A stretch of 64,000 nt of DNA from Pseudomonas kairouanensis (GCF_004682055.1 NZ_QUZU01000006.1:1-64000); one strand, 5' to 3'. Shown: positions 25,865 through 36,520, counted from the stretch's first letter. Notes: generated by a model not told the origin, from the letters alone. Made by a program: numbers and translations.

Positions 25865-27289
25865 ATGGCTGTCAAAACAAATATTGACATGGTGTCAATT
25901 ATGCGTGAGGGGTTGTCCAGCGGGCAGGGCGTGAAGTACAAGCGCCTGTCCGATGTCATGGAACGGGGCATCCTTGAAGGCTTGATTGAACCGGGAAGAA
26001 AACTACCGCCCCATCGGGTGCTTTCCGACAATCTTGGCGTCACCATTGGCACCATCAGTCGGGCCTACGGCGAGTTGGAGCGCCTGGGGTTGGTAGTGGC
26101 GCGGGTGGGGGACGGAACGTTCGTGCGCAAGCGTGGGATGGAGCGCCAGCGCGACGAAGGCTTTCGCAACTTCAGCGAGGAGCCGCGCCAGTACTTCGAC
26201 ATGAGCCGCAACATGCACATTCCGGGGCAGGAAACCACGTTCCTGGCCCAAAGCCTCCAAACCTTGTCCACCAACGCCAAGTTCCTCCAGGACATCAGCG
26301 CCTACACCCCGGACGCCGGCCTGCCGCGTTATCGCGAGGCGGGTGCGCAGTGGCTGGTTCAACGCGATTTTCATCCTATTCCTGAGCAGGTCATCTGCGT
26401 CAATGGCGGCCAGCATGGCCTGCTCTGCGCGATGATGGCGTTGTTGCGGGCGGGCGACACGGTGGTGACCGAGCAACTGACGTATCCGGGGTTGATCACC
26501 GCCGCGCGGATGCTCGGCATCCGGCTGATCGGCCTGCCAATGGATGAAGAGGGCGTGCTGCCCGGTGCGCTGGATGAAGTCTGTCGTAATCACCGGGTTT
26601 CAGCGTTGTACTGCACGCCGACCATCCAGAACCCGACGACAGCGGTGTTATCGATCCCGCGCCGCGAAGCCCTGGCCAAAGTCTGCCGCGAACACAATCT
26701 GCTGATTCTTGAGGACGAAGCCCACGGTGTGCTGGTGGAAGACCGGCCGCCGCCCCTCAGCTATTTCGCTCCCGAGCGTACGATCTTGATCAGCAGCCTG
26801 AGCAAGGCGGTGTCGGCCGGGTTGCGTGTGGGCTATGTGCATGCGCCGCCGGCGCTGGTCAGCCGCATCTCGGCGGCGTTGCGCTCAACCTGCTGGATGG
26901 CCACCCCGGTGACATTGGAACTGGCTACGCAGTGGATTGAAAATGGCACCGCCGAGTATCTGCTGCGCCAGCAAATCAACGAGATCAGCCGGCGCAAAGC
27001 CCTGGTGTGTGACTTGCTCGACGGCCTGGAGTACCGCACCCACCTCAACAGCCCGCATTTCTGGATCGAGGTACCGGAGCCATGGCGTGCGTCGGAAATC
27101 GAGGCGGAGCTCAAGCAGAACAATTACCTGATCGCCACGGCCGAGGCGTTTGCCGTGGGGCAGACGGCGGTGCCGCAGTTTATTCGGGCGAGCATCTGTA
27201 ATACGTCGGGGGATGATCAGTTGCTGCTGGCGGGGTTTGATGCGTTGGCTACTGCGCTGGGGCAGGGTGGGGGCAGATTTCATCTTTAG
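25865..27289 (+). CDS. MocR-type PLP-dependent transcriptional regulator
   Basis: 474 residues. The N-terminal GntR winged helix is at about 20-90 (YKRLSDVMERGILEGLIEPG, then LGVTIGTISRAYGELERLGL). The rest is an aminotransferase fold type I domain, with the PLP lysine in SSLSKAVSAGLRVGY, Asp in EDEAHGV and Asn in PTIQNPTT. MocR proteins sense amines or amino acids through PLP. Divergent orientation to the EamA/JAMM/cysteine operon makes that operon the expected target, possibly in response to an amino acid such as serine or cysteine. Confidence 0.92.
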   Translation: MAVKTNIDMVSIMREGLSSGQGVKYKRLSDVMERGILEGLIEPGRKLPPHRVLSDNLGVTIGTISRAYGELERLGLVVARVGDGTFVRKRGMERQRDEGFRNFSEEPRQYFDMSRNMHIPGQETTFLAQSLQTLSTNAKFLQDISAYTPDAGLPRYREAGAQWLVQRDFHPIPEQVICVNGGQHGLLCAMMALLRAGDTVVTEQLTYPGLITAARMLGIRLIGLPMDEEGVLPGALDEVCRNHRVSALYCTPTIQNPTTAVLSIPRREALAKVCREHNLLILEDEAHGVLVEDRPPPLSYFAPERTILISSLSKAVSAGLRVGYVHAPPALVSRISAALRSTCWMATPVTLELATQWIENGTAEYLLRQQINEISRRKALVCDLLDGLEYRTHLNSPHFWIEVPEPWRASEIEAELKQNNYLIATAEAFAVGQTAVPQFIRASICNTSGDDQLLLAGFDALATALGQGGGRFHL

Positions 27290-27312
27290 GCAGGGATAAC
27301 CACTGAACCAAA

Positions 27313-27403
27313 TGTGGCAGCGGGCTTGCTCGCGAATACGGTGTATCAGCCAATGAATCTATTGACTGGCGCATCGCATTCGCGAGCAAGCCCGCTCCCA
27401 CAT
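27313..27403. repeat. REPIN, GCGGGCTTGCTCGCGAA type
   Basis: Inverted REP pair between the convergent MocR and ppsR genes. The left arm has one substitution (TGTGGCAGC for TGTGGGAGC). Confidence 0.93.
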
Positions 27404-27432
27404 TGGACTGCGGCGCTGTCGGGCAACCAGCC

Positions 27433-28251
27433 TTACTTGAACCTGCGCTCCACCCCTTTCTCCACCAAAATCTTCGCCGAGATCTCTTCCACCGAAAAAT
27501 GCGTGGAATTGATATGCGCAATATTCTCGCGACGGAACAGATTTTCTACTTCGCGCACTTCGAACTCGCACTGGGCATAGCTGGAATACCGGCTGTTGGG
27601 CTTGCGCTCGTTGCGGATCGCCGTGAGCCGGTCCGGGTCGATGGTCAGGCCGAACAGCTTGTGGGAATGGGCACGCAAGGCGGCCGGCAGCGTCAGGTGT
27701 TCCATGTCGTCTTCGGTCAGCGGGTAGTTGGCTGCGCGAATACCGAATTGCATGGCCATGTACAGACAGGTCGGGGTCTTGCCGCAGCGGGATACGCCCA
27801 CCAGGATCAGGTCGGCCTTGTCGTAGTAGTGGGTGCGGGCGCCGTCGTCATTGTCGAGGGCGAAGTTCACCGCCTCGATCCGCTCCATATAGTTGGAGTT
27901 GTGGCCAATGGAATGGGACTTTCCTACGGAGTATGAGGAGTGTTCGCTCAGCTCCTGCTCCAGCGGCGCCAGGAAGGTGGAGAAAATGTCGATCATGAAA
28001 CCATTCGAAGTTGCGAGGATCTCACGGATGTCTTGATTGACGATGGTGTCGAAAATGATCGGCCGAAAGCCGTCTTTTTCAGCCGCCAGATTGATTTGTT
28101 GTACCATGGCCCGCGCTTTATCCACGCTGTCGATATAGGGCCGCGTGAATTTGGCGAAGGTAATGTTTTCGAACTGCGCGAGCAGGCTTTGACCCAGTGT
28201 TTCGGCTGTGATGCCGGTGCCGTCGGAGATAAAGAAAGCAGATCGTTTCAT
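27433..28251 (-). CDS. ppsR: PEP synthase regulatory protein (bifunctional kinase/pyrophosphorylase)
   Basis: 272-residue DUF299 protein that switches PEP synthase off and on by ADP-dependent phosphorylation and Pi-dependent dephosphorylation of a Thr in PpsA. Motifs are [18 protein letters not shown] at the start and the P-loop [10 protein letters not shown] near the middle. The start was set at 28251 (MKRSAFF); the frame stays open 35 codons upstream. It is divergent from its target ppsA, as in other pseudomonads. Confidence 0.96.
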   Translation of the reverse strand: MKRSAFFISDGTGITAETLGQSLLAQFENITFAKFTRPYIDSVDKARAMVQQINLAAEKDGFRPIIFDTIVNQDIREILATSNGFMIDIFSTFLAPLEQELSEHSSYSVGKSHSIGHNSNYMERIEAVNFALDNDDGARTHYYDKADLILVGVSRCGKTPTCLYMAMQFGIRAANYPLTEDDMEHLTLPAALRAHSHKLFGLTIDPDRLTAIRNERKPNSRYSSYAQCEFEVREVENLFRRENIAHINSTHFSVEEISAKILVEKGVERRFK

Positions 28252-28429
28252 TTGAGCCCTGGGCCTTAAGCTGATGGCGAATCTTGGATATGATAGGCGC
28301 GATTTTGCCGTCCCGCAGTGGGCCGCATTCTCACTTATTTTCCAGGTCCAGGCCACAAGCGCTGGCGTTTGCTCCTACTGAGCAGCCGGCGTCCTGAGCT
28401 TTTCCAACACAGTTAGTGGAGAGATCACC

Positions 28430-30805
28430 TTGGTAGAGTACGTAGTTTCCCTCGATAAGCTCGGCGTCCATGATGTAGAGCACGTAGGGGGCAAGAACGC
28501 ATCCCTCGGCGAGATGATCAGTAATCTTGCAGGCGCTGGTGTGTCGGTGCCCGGTGGTTTCGCCACCACGGCCCAGGCCTACCGCGATTTCCTCGAACTG
28601 AGCGGCCTCAATGCTCAGATCCACGCCGCGCTGGACGCACTGGACGTCGATGACGTCAACGCCCTGGCCAAGACCGGTGCCCAGATCCGCCAATGGATCA
28701 TGGAAGCCGAGTTCCCCGAGAAGCTCAACGAAGAAATCCGCACCGCCTTCGCCACCCTGTCGGCCGGCAACCCGGACGTCGCGGTTGCGGTACGCTCCTC
28801 GGCCACCGCCGAAGACTTGCCGGATGCCTCCTTCGCCGGCCAGCAAGAGACCTTCCTGAACATCCGTGGCGTGGAAAACGTGATCCGCGCCGCCAAGGAA
28901 GTGTTCGCTTCGCTGTTCAACGACCGCGCCATTTCCTACCGCGTACACCAGGGTTTCGACCACAAGCTGGTAGCCCTGTCTGCCGGTGTGCAGCGCATGG
29001 TGCGCTCGGAAACCGGTACCGCCGGCGTGATGTTCACCCTCGATACCGAATCGGGCTTCCGTGACGTGGTGTTCATCACCGGCGCCTACGGCCTGGGCGA
29101 AACCGTCGTACAAGGCGCGGTCAACCCCGACGAATTCTACGTCCACAAGGGCACCCTCGAAGCGGGTCGCCCGGCCATCCTGCGCCGTAACCTGGGCAGC
29201 AAGGCCATCAAGATGATCTACGGCGACGAGGCCAAGGCCGGTCGTTCGGTAAAAACCGTTGATGTCGACAAGGCCGAGCGTGCGCGTTTCTGCCTGACCG
29301 ACGCCGAAGTCAGCGAACTGGCCAAGCAAGCGATGATCATCGAAAAGCACTACAAGTGCCCGATGGACATCGAGTGGGCCAAGGACGGTGACGACGGCAA
29401 GCTGTACATCGTGCAGGCCCGCCCGGAAACCGTGAAGAGCCGCACTTCGGCCAACGTCATGGAACGCTACCTGCTGAAAGAAACCGGCACTGTGCTGGTG
29501 GAAGGCCGCGCCATCGGCCAGCGCATCGGCGCCGGCAAGGTTCGCATCATCAAAGATGTGTCCGAGATGGACAAGGTCCAGCCAGGCGACGTACTGGTCT
29601 CCGACATGACCGACCCGGACTGGGAACCGGTGATGAAGCGCGCCAGCGCCATCGTGACCAACCGCGGCGGGCGTACCTGCCACGCGGCGATCATCGCCCG
29701 TGAGCTGGGGATTCCAGCCGTCGTGGGCTGCGGCAACGCCACCCAACTGTTGAAAGATGGCCAGGGCGTGACTGTGTCCTGTGCCGAAGGCGATACCGGC
29801 TTCATCTTTGAAGGTGAACTGGGCTTTGACATCAAGCAAAACTCCATCGACGCCATGCCGGACCTGCCGTTCAAGATCATGATGAACGTCGGCAACCCGG
29901 ACCGCGCCTTCGACTTCGCGCAGTTGCCGAACGCCGGCGTGGGCCTGGCCCGCCTGGAGTTCATCATCAACCGCATGATCGGCGTGCACCCCAAGGCGCT
30001 GTTGAACTACGACGGCCTGCCGCTGGACATTAAAGAGAGCGTCGACAAGCGCATCGCCGGTTACAACGACCCGGTGGGCTTCTACGTCGAGAAGCTGGTG
30101 GAAGGCATCAGCACCCTGGCAGCAGCCTTCTATCCGAAAAAGGTCATCGTGCGTCTGTCGGACTTCAAGTCCAACGAATACGCCAACCTGATCGGCGGCA
30201 AGCTCTACGAGCCCGAAGAAGAAAACCCGATGCTGGGCTTCCGTGGCGCCTCGCGTTACATCAGCGAAGCGTTCCGTGATTGCTTCGAACTCGAATGCCG
30301 CGCCCTCAAGCGCGTACGCAACGAGATGGGCCTGGATAACGTCGAAATCATGGTGCCGTTCGTGCGCACCCTGGGCGAGGCGAGCCAGGTGATCGACCTG
30401 CTGGCGGAAAACGGCCTGTCCCGTGGCGAAAACGGCCTGCGCGTGATCATGATGTGCGAATTGCCGTCCAACGCCATCCTGGCTGAAGAGTTCCTGGAGT
30501 TCTTCGACGGTTTCTCCATCGGTTCCAACGACCTGACCCAGCTCACCCTGGGCCTGGACCGCGACTCCGGGATCATCGCCCACCTGTTCGACGAGCGGAA
30601 CCCTGCGGTCAAGAAGCTGCTGTCCAACGCCATCCAGGCCTGTAACAAGGCCGGCAAGTACATCGGCATCTGCGGCCAAGGCCCTTCCGACCACCCTGAC
30701 CTGGCCCGTTGGCTGATGGAGCAGGGCATCGAAAGCGTCTCGCTGAACCCCGACTCCGTGCTGGAGACCTGGTTCTTCCTGGCGGAAGGCCAAGCATCGG
30801 CTTAA
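28430..30805 (+). CDS. ppsA: Phosphoenolpyruvate synthase
   Basis: 791 residues starting at a TTG codon with GGAGAG seven bases upstream. It converts pyruvate and ATP to PEP, AMP and Pi for gluconeogenesis. The N-terminal ATP-grasp part is [11 protein letters not shown] ... [20 protein letters not shown]. The swivel domain has the phosphohistidine in [14 protein letters not shown] (about His418). The C-terminal PEP/pyruvate barrel has [17 protein letters not shown] and the Cys in GICGQGPSD. Its link to the propionate operon upstream is metabolic: pyruvate from PrpB can feed it. Confidence 0.97.
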   Translation: MVEYVVSLDKLGVHDVEHVGGKNASLGEMISNLAGAGVSVPGGFATTAQAYRDFLELSGLNAQIHAALDALDVDDVNALAKTGAQIRQWIMEAEFPEKLNEEIRTAFATLSAGNPDVAVAVRSSATAEDLPDASFAGQQETFLNIRGVENVIRAAKEVFASLFNDRAISYRVHQGFDHKLVALSAGVQRMVRSETGTAGVMFTLDTESGFRDVVFITGAYGLGETVVQGAVNPDEFYVHKGTLEAGRPAILRRNLGSKAIKMIYGDEAKAGRSVKTVDVDKAERARFCLTDAEVSELAKQAMIIEKHYKCPMDIEWAKDGDDGKLYIVQARPETVKSRTSANVMERYLLKETGTVLVEGRAIGQRIGAGKVRIIKDVSEMDKVQPGDVLVSDMTDPDWEPVMKRASAIVTNRGGRTCHAAIIARELGIPAVVGCGNATQLLKDGQGVTVSCAEGDTGFIFEGELGFDIKQNSIDAMPDLPFKIMMNVGNPDRAFDFAQLPNAGVGLARLEFIINRMIGVHPKALLNYDGLPLDIKESVDKRIAGYNDPVGFYVEKLVEGISTLAAAFYPKKVIVRLSDFKSNEYANLIGGKLYEPEEENPMLGFRGASRYISEAFRDCFELECRALKRVRNEMGLDNVEIMVPFVRTLGEASQVIDLLAENGLSRGENGLRVIMMCELPSNAILAEEFLEFFDGFSIGSNDLTQLTLGLDRDSGIIAHLFDERNPAVKKLLSNAIQACNKAGKYIGICGQGPSDHPDLARWLMEQGIESVSLNPDSVLETWFFLAEGQASA

Positions 30806-30823
30806 GGTCGCTACGTCAAAAGT

Positions 30824-30850
30824 GCCGGTCACCCGTCGAGGGTGGCCGGC
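30824..30850 (+). terminator. Rho-independent terminator of ppsA
   Basis: GCCGGTCACCC and GGGTGGCCGGC form an 11-bp stem (one mismatch) around a GTCGA loop, 18 bp after the ppsA stop. The T-rich tail (ATTCTTAT) is weak, so the call is moderate. Confidence 0.6.
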
Positions 30851-30911
30851 ATTCTTATCTGTACCGGGCGGCAATCCCTGCGGACGTCGCCCTTTTTTGT
30901 GCAAGAGCATT

Positions 30912-31895
30912 ATGCAAAGCAGCAGCAACCTGTTTCCCGTCGCCTTGATCAGCGCTGAGCGTCGAGGCGACCTGAGTGAAGATGTGTACCGGCTCAAGCC
31001 CGGTAACAGCCCCGACGGCACCGTCGAGTTGGCTGTTACTCGCTTGGGCTTGGCCGATGCCCCGCAAAACCGGGGCATCCCGGTTATTTTGTTGCATGGC
31101 AGTTTTTCCAATCGACGCTTCTGGTACTCGCCCAAGGGCATCGGCCTGGGTGCCTACCTGGCGCGCCAGGGGTTCGATGTATGGATCCCGGAGATGCGTG
31201 GCCATGGCCTGTCCAAGCGCAATCAGGACTATGCCCGCAACCGCGTGGCCGACTATGCGCGTTACGATTTGCCGGCAATTGGCGCATTTGTGCGTGAGCA
31301 AAGTGGGCAAATCCCCCATTGGATCGGCCATTCCCTGGGCGGCATCAGCCTGGCTGCGGCCCTGGGTGGGCAGCATCTGGGGGCGCCGGCAGTGGCTTCA
31401 GTGGCCCTGTTTGGCTGTCAGGTCAGCCGCACTCACTGGCCGTTGAAACTGCCGCCGGTGGAGTGGACGGGGCGCTTGCTGTTGAAACGTTTCGGCGAGG
31501 TTTCCGGCTCACGCTTCAAGCGTGGTCCTGAGGACGAGCCGGCAGGCGTGCTGATCGAAGCCATGCGCTGGAACGGCCTGTTTGGCCGCTTCGGTGAAGG
31601 TAAAAATGATTGGTGGAAAGGCTTGGCGGATGTCGATGTACCGCTGTTGGCGGTGAGCGCTGCGGGGGACCATCAAGACCCGGACTGGGCCTGTCGCAAG
31701 CTGTTCGAACAAGTGGGCTCGGAGCATCGCCAGTACCTATGCCTGGGGCGCCAGCAAGGCTTCAGCAGCGATTACGGGCACGTGGAAATGCTGGTCAGCA
31801 AACCCGCCCAGGCCGAAGTGTGGCCACTGGTGGAGCGATGGTTGAAGGGCCCGCTCACAGCGTTGTTTGAAGCGCCAGCGTTGGCAACGGTTTGA
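30912..31895 (+). CDS. Alpha/beta-hydrolase
   Basis: 327 residues from ATG 30912 ([10 protein letters not shown]). Alpha/beta-hydrolase features are the oxyanion region [12 protein letters not shown], the nucleophile elbow IGHSLGGIS, and a C-terminal His in DYGHVEML. It corresponds by position to the uncharacterised hydrolase between ppsA and rraA in P. aeruginosa. The substrate is unknown; an esterase or lipase is likely. Confidence 0.88.
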   Translation: MQSSSNLFPVALISAERRGDLSEDVYRLKPGNSPDGTVELAVTRLGLADAPQNRGIPVILLHGSFSNRRFWYSPKGIGLGAYLARQGFDVWIPEMRGHGLSKRNQDYARNRVADYARYDLPAIGAFVREQSGQIPHWIGHSLGGISLAAALGGQHLGAPAVASVALFGCQVSRTHWPLKLPPVEWTGRLLLKRFGEVSGSRFKRGPEDEPAGVLIEAMRWNGLFGRFGEGKNDWWKGLADVDVPLLAVSAAGDHQDPDWACRKLFEQVGSEHRQYLCLGRQQGFSSDYGHVEMLVSKPAQAEVWPLVERWLKGPLTALFEAPALATV

Positions 31896-32082
31896 TGGAG
31901 CGCTCTGCCAAGGGCGTTTCGCTCCCGTCGGGTTGGGGCTAAGATATGACGCGCTGAACGCTTCTGGTCATATTCAGTCGCGCAGCGGCTATTGCGTTGC
32001 GGCGAAACGAGTGGGATGTTGCCCACCTGTTTCGACCGGTACTTCCTTGAAAGACACTTCTTTGGCAGAAAGGAATTTTTCG

Positions 32083-32574
32083 ATGAACCATTACGTGACC
32101 CCCGACCTGTGCGACGCCTACCCGGACCTGGTGCAGGTCGTCGAGCCGATGTTCAGCAACTTCGGCGGCCGAGATTCCTTTGGTGGCGAAATTGTCACCA
32201 TCAAGTGCTTCGAGGATAACTCGCTGGTCAAGGAACAAGCCGACCAGCCGGGCGCCGGCAAGGTGCTGGTGGTCGACGGTGGTGGTTCCCTGCGCCGCGC
32301 GCTGCTGGGCGACATGATCGCCGAGAAAGCCGCGAAAAACGGTTGGGAAGGGCTGGTGATCTACGGTTGCATCCGTGATGTCGATGTCATTGCCCAGACC
32401 GACCTGGGGGTGCAGGCCCTGGCCAGCCACCCGATGAAGACCGACAAACGCGGCATCGGTGATCTGAACGTGGTGGTCACCTTTGCCGGCGTGACGTTCC
32501 GTCCGGGTGAATACATCTATGCCGACAACAACGGCGTGATCGTGTCACCCAGCCCGCTGAAAATGCCTGAATAA
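32083..32574 (+). CDS. rraA: RraA family protein
   Basis: 163 residues from ATG 32083 with GAAAGGAA upstream. RraA in E. coli binds RNase E and inhibits mRNA decay; close Pseudomonas relatives have also been shown to act as 4-hydroxy-4-methyl-2-oxoglutarate aldolases. The conserved [13 protein letters not shown], with the Arg-Asp pair of the metal/substrate site, is intact, so aldolase activity remains possible. The open frame upstream (from 31867) is not part of the family. Confidence 0.92.
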   Translation: MNHYVTPDLCDAYPDLVQVVEPMFSNFGGRDSFGGEIVTIKCFEDNSLVKEQADQPGAGKVLVVDGGGSLRRALLGDMIAEKAAKNGWEGLVIYGCIRDVDVIAQTDLGVQALASHPMKTDKRGIGDLNVVVTFAGVTFRPGEYIYADNNGVIVSPSPLKMPE

Positions 32575-32599
32575 ACCGCAATAACCGATAGGGGTGAGG

Positions 32600-33595
32600 A
32601 TGTTCGAGGAAGAAAACGCGCAATGGGGGCTGGTGCATGCCCTGGTGCTGGACGGTAAAGGCGGTGCGCGTTCGATAGCCCGGACTGAGCTCGACGACTT
32701 GCAATTGCAGCCGCAGGAAAGCCTGTGGCTGCATTGGGATCGCAGCCATCCGCAAACCCAGACCTGGTTGCGCAAGTCCAGTGGCCTGAGCGAGTTCGCC
32801 TGTGACCTGCTGCTGGAGGAAAACACCCGCCCGCGCCTGTTGCCGCTGCCTGAGTCCGAGTTGTTGCTGTTCCTGCGTGGGGTCAACCTCAATCCAGGCG
32901 CCGAACCGGAAGACATGGTGTCGGTACGCATTTTCGCTGCCGCCAACCGGGTGATTTCCCTGCGCTTGCGCCCGCTGCGTGCCACCGATGAACTGCTGGT
33001 GCAATTGGCGGATGGCAAAGGGCCGAAAACCGCGTCGGAACTTATCCTTTATATGGCGCAGTACCTGACCAATAAGGTGCAGGACCTGGTCACCGATCTG
33101 TCTGAAATCGTCGATACCGAAGAAGAAAAGCTCGATGCCGACGAACGGTATACCCCGGAGCATGGCAGCGTTCTGCAGATCCGTCGGCGAGCGGCGGGGC
33201 TCAAGCGATTCCTGGCGCCGCAACGGGATATTTTTGCCCAACTGACGCGGATCAAATTGCCGTGGTTCTGCGATGACGATGCCGACTATTGGAACGAATT
33301 GAATAACAGCCTGACCCGTTACCTGGAAGAGCTCGAATTGACCCGGGAGCGCGTGGGGCTTGTGCTTGAGGCCGAAGACCGGCGCTTGAGCGTACGCATG
33401 AACCGCACCATGTACCGCTTCGGGATCATCACCGGGATCTTCCTGCCAATGAGCTTTCTGACCGGCTTGTTGGGTATAAACGTGGGCGGAATTCCGTTCT
33501 CCGCCAGCCCCTACGGATTCATGATTGCCTGCCTGATGATGGTGGCGGTTGCGCTGGGACAATGGTGGCTATTTCGACGATTACGCTGGGTTTGA
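32600..33595 (+). CDS. cmaX: CorA/ZntB-type metal transporter (CmaX)
   Basis: 331 residues. A large N-terminal cytoplasmic domain is followed by two C-terminal membrane helices, with GLLGINVGG between them: the GIN form of the CorA GMN signature, as in ZntB zinc transporters. The start is ATG 32600, with GGGGTGAG as ribosome site. By gene order this is cmaX of the cmaX-crfX-cmpX-sigX cluster, which is tied to the envelope-stress sigma factor SigX in P. aeruginosa. Confidence 0.9.
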   Translation: MFEEENAQWGLVHALVLDGKGGARSIARTELDDLQLQPQESLWLHWDRSHPQTQTWLRKSSGLSEFACDLLLEENTRPRLLPLPESELLLFLRGVNLNPGAEPEDMVSVRIFAAANRVISLRLRPLRATDELLVQLADGKGPKTASELILYMAQYLTNKVQDLVTDLSEIVDTEEEKLDADERYTPEHGSVLQIRRRAAGLKRFLAPQRDIFAQLTRIKLPWFCDDDADYWNELNNSLTRYLEELELTRERVGLVLEAEDRRLSVRMNRTMYRFGIITGIFLPMSFLTGLLGINVGGIPFSASPYGFMIACLMMVAVALGQWWLFRRLRWV

Positions 33596-33681
33596 CCTGA
33601 ATATGACCTGAACGTAGGAAGGGTCCTATGTGACCCCAAGAATTTAACCCTCGTCTTTTAAAACACTTGCGAGAGGTCTTT

Positions 33682-33927
33682 ATGCACGATCCGTTCGAAC
33701 AGTCTTTGCGTGACATGCTCAATGCTTCGCCCTCCAACCGGGATGACGATGCCTGCCTGGGCCGCGTGTTGAAAACCGCCAACCGCCAGGTAGGGGCGGG
33801 CGATCTGTTCGGTCTGCTCGGGCGCTGGTTGCCGGCGTTGATGATGGCCCTGAACAACGGTTCGGCCCATGTCTCCCCGGTTTCCCGTCGTAAACCTCTT
33901 GCTCGCACTGCTGATAAGGCTGATTGA
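33682..33927 (+). CDS. crfX: Small conserved protein CrfX
   Basis: 81 residues from ATG 33682 with GAGAGG upstream. The sequence (HDPFEQSLRDMLN ... GDLFGLLGRWLPALM) has one short hydrophobic stretch and no known catalytic motif. It sits exactly where P. aeruginosa has crfX (also spelled cfrX), between cmaX and cmpX. Its stop is 2 bp before the cmpX start, so it is co-transcribed. Confidence 0.85.
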   Translation: MHDPFEQSLRDMLNASPSNRDDDACLGRVLKTANRQVGAGDLFGLLGRWLPALMMALNNGSAHVSPVSRRKPLARTADKAD

Positions 33928-33929
33928 AT

Positions 33930-34754
33930 ATGGAACTTGATCTCTGGACCCAGAGCCTGGTCACCGCGATGACCGCATTGTGGACCAAGGTGGCGAACTT
34001 CATTCCCAACCTGTTTGGTGCCCTGGTGCTGGTGTTGCTGGGTTTTGTCGTGGCCAAGCTGCTCGACACCCTGCTGTCCAAGTTGCTTGCAAAACTGGGC
34101 CTTGACCGCCTGATGGCCGGTACTGGCCTGACCAAGCTGTTGGGACGCGCCGGGCTGCAGGTGCCGATCTCCACGCTTATCGGCAAGATCGTCTATTGGT
34201 TTGTTTTGCTGATTTTTCTGGTTTCTGCGGCTCAATCCCTTGGACTTGAGCGAGTTTCAGCTACGCTCGACATGCTGGCGCTGTATTTGCCGAAAGTTTT
34301 CGGCGGCGCGCTGGTACTGCTGGTAGGCGTCTTGTTGGCGCAACTGGCCAATGGGCTGGTGCGCGGTGCCGCTGAAGGCGTGGGGCTGGACTATGCCGCC
34401 GGCCTTGGGCGAATTGCCCAGGGGTTGGTGATCATCATCAGTATTTCGGTCGCGATCAGCCAGTTGGAGGTCAAGACTGACCTGCTCAACCATGTGATTG
34501 TGATCGTTTTGATTACCGTTGGTCTGGCCGTTGCGCTGGCCATGGGGTTGGGGAGCCGGGAAATTGCCGGTCAGATTCTTGCGGGAATCTATGTGCGTGA
34601 GTTGTATCAGGTTGGGCAACAGGTGCGTGTAGGCGAGGTCGAAGGGCAGATCGAGGAGATCGGCACGGTCAAGACGACGGTGCTGACCGATGATGGCGAC
34701 CTCGTGTCGTTGTCCAATCGGATACTCCTGGAGCAGCAGGTCAGTAGCCGCTAA
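33930..34754 (+). CDS. cmpX: Cytoplasmic membrane protein CmpX (mechanosensitive-type)
   Basis: 274 residues, about five membrane helices, with repeated segments FIPNLFGALVLVLLGFVVAKLLDTLL and YLPKVFGGALVLLVGVLLAQLANGLV typical of the conserved TM-helix repeat linked to small-conductance mechanosensitive channels. The C-terminal beta segment VGEVEGQIEEIGTVKTTVLTDDGDLV resembles the MscS beta domain. ATG 33930 was chosen over TTG 33924. CmpX affects membrane homeostasis and sigX expression in P. aeruginosa. Confidence 0.9.
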   Translation: MELDLWTQSLVTAMTALWTKVANFIPNLFGALVLVLLGFVVAKLLDTLLSKLLAKLGLDRLMAGTGLTKLLGRAGLQVPISTLIGKIVYWFVLLIFLVSAAQSLGLERVSATLDMLALYLPKVFGGALVLLVGVLLAQLANGLVRGAAEGVGLDYAAGLGRIAQGLVIIISISVAISQLEVKTDLLNHVIVIVLITVGLAVALAMGLGSREIAGQILAGIYVRELYQVGQQVRVGEVEGQIEEIGTVKTTVLTDDGDLVSLSNRILLEQQVSSR

Positions 34755-34841
34755 TCCGGCAAACCCTGCTAATGTACGCCGCCGCAAACCCGGCTGACCG
34801 GGCTGTGGCGGACATTGACCTGACTGTCGGCACGACTTGTT

Positions 34842-35432
34842 TTGAATAAAGCCCAAACGCTGTCCACGCGCTATGACCCCCGTGAGCTCTCTGATGAGGA
34901 GTTGGTCGCGCGCTCGCACACGGAGCTGTTTCACGTAACACGCGCGTACGAAGAATTGATGCGCAGATATCAACGCACTTTGTTCAACGTTTGTTCAAGG
35001 TATTTAGGGAACGATAGAGATGCGGATGATGTCTGTCAGGAAGTGATGCTCAAGGTGCTGTACGGCCTGAAGAACTTCGAGGGTAAATCGAAGTTCAAGA
35101 CATGGCTATATAGCATCACGTACAACGAGTGCATCACGCAGTATCGAAAAGAACGGCGCAAGCGTCGCTTGATGGACGCGTTGAGTCTTGACCCCCTTGA
35201 GGAGGCGTCTGAAGAAAAGACGCCGGCACCCGAGGAGAAGGGCGGACTTGATCGCTGGTTGGTGTATGTGAACCCGATTGACCGGGAAATTCTGGTGCTA
35301 CGTTTTGTCGCAGAGCTGGAATTTCAGGAAATCGCCGACATCATGCACATGGGTTTGAGTGCTACAAAAATGCGTTACAAACGTGCTCTAGATAAATTAC
35401 GTGAGAAATTTGCGGGCGAGACTGAAACTTAG
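34842..35432 (+). CDS. sigX: ECF sigma factor SigX
   Basis: 196 residues from a TTG start, nearly identical to P. aeruginosa SigX as I recall it. Region 2 is RRYQRTLFNVCSRYLGNDRD-ADDVCQEVMLKVLYGLKNF; region 4 is LRFVAELEFQEIADIMHMGLSATKMRYKRALDKL. SigX directs envelope-stress genes and oprF, the next gene. No dedicated anti-sigma gene is adjacent; cmpX and membrane state appear to feed into its control. Confidence 0.96.
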   Translation: MNKAQTLSTRYDPRELSDEELVARSHTELFHVTRAYEELMRRYQRTLFNVCSRYLGNDRDADDVCQEVMLKVLYGLKNFEGKSKFKTWLYSITYNECITQYRKERRKRRLMDALSLDPLEEASEEKTPAPEEKGGLDRWLVYVNPIDREILVLRFVAELEFQEIADIMHMGLSATKMRYKRALDKLREKFAGETET

Positions 35433-35539
35433 TGCGTGGCAAATATCTCTTACGTGTAGGCAAGTTCTGTTAGACTTGTCGCCGAGTTGTCCCCCGGTTT
35501 GTGGGACTGCTTTACAATCACCAGATGGGGATTTAACGG

Positions 35540-36520
35540 ATGAAACTGAAAAACACCTTGGGCTTGGCCATTGGTTCTCTTATTGCCGCTACTTCTTTCG
35601 GCGTTCTGGCACAAGGCCAAGGCGCAGTTGAAGGCGAGCTGTTCTACAAGAAGCAGTACAACGATAGCGTCAAGCACATCGAAGACGGCTTCAACCCAGG
35701 CGCTCGCATTGGTTACTTCCTGACCGACGACCTGTCGCTGAACCTGTCCTACGACAAAACCAACCACACCCGTTCGAACGACGGTACTGGTAACCAGAAG
35801 ATCAAAGGTGACACTGGCAGCCTGACTGCTCAGTACCACTTCGGTCAGGCTGGCGTTGACAGCCTGCGTCCATACGTAGAAGGCGGTTTCGGTCACCAGA
35901 GCCGCACCAACGTGCAGGCTGACGGCCACAGCGGTCGCGATCAGACCACTCAAGCCATCGTAGGTACCGGTGTTAAGTACTACTTCACCAACAACCTGTA
36001 CGCTCGTGCCGGTGTTGAAGCTGACTACGGTCTGGACAACGGCAAGTGGGACTACTCCGCACTGGTCGGCCTGGGTGTGAACTTCGGCGGTAACGCTGGC
36101 GCAGTAGCTCCAGCTCCTACTCCAGCACCAGCTCCAGAGCCAACTCCAGAGCCAGAAGCTCCAGTTGCTCAGGTAGTTCGTGTTGAGCTGGACGTTAAGT
36201 TCGACTTCGACAAGTCCGTTGTTAAGCCTAACAGCTACGGCGACGTGAAAAACCTGGCCGACTTCATGGCTCAGTACCCAGCTACCAACGTAGAAGTTGC
36301 TGGTCACACTGACTCCGTAGGTCCAGACGCTTACAACCAGAAGCTGTCCCAGCGTCGTGCTGACGCTGTTAAGCAAGTCCTGGTTAAAGACGGCGTTCAG
36401 CCTAGCCGCATCACCGCGGTAGGTTACGGCGAATCCCGCCCAGTTGCTGACAACGCAACTGAAGCTGGCCGTGCTGTTAACCGTCGCGTAGAAGCGTCGG
36501 TTGAAGCTCAAGCTCAGTAA
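35540..36520 (+). CDS. oprF: Major outer-membrane porin OprF
   Basis: 326 residues: signal peptide (cleavage near FGVLAQG), N-terminal eight-strand barrel, a proline/alanine-rich linker at about 190-210, and an OmpA-type peptidoglycan-binding domain (VELDVKFDFDKSVVKPNSYG, VAGHTDSVG, LSQRRADAVKQVL, GYGESRPVADNATEAGRAVN). The four-Cys segment of P. aeruginosa OprF is not present. Codon use is strongly biased (GCT, GTT, CAG), fitting very high expression. The promoter lies in the 107 bp after sigX. Confidence 0.97.
   Translation: MKLKNTLGLAIGSLIAATSFGVLAQGQGAVEGELFYKKQYNDSVKHIEDGFNPGARIGYFLTDDLSLNLSYDKTNHTRSNDGTGNQKIKGDTGSLTAQYHFGQAGVDSLRPYVEGGFGHQSRTNVQADGHSGRDQTTQAIVGTGVKYYFTNNLYARAGVEADYGLDNGKWDYSALVGLGVNFGGNAGAVAPAPTPAPAPEPTPEPEAPVAQVVRVELDVKFDFDKSVVKPNSYGDVKNLADFMAQYPATNVEVAGHTDSVGPDAYNQKLSQRRADAVKQVLVKDGVQPSRITAVGYGESRPVADNATEAGRAVNRRVEASVEAQAQ

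Noticed and set aside
28331..31141. 936-residue minus-strand open frame across ppsA
   Set aside because: Antisense to ppsA, with no conserved motifs and no plausible ribosome site.
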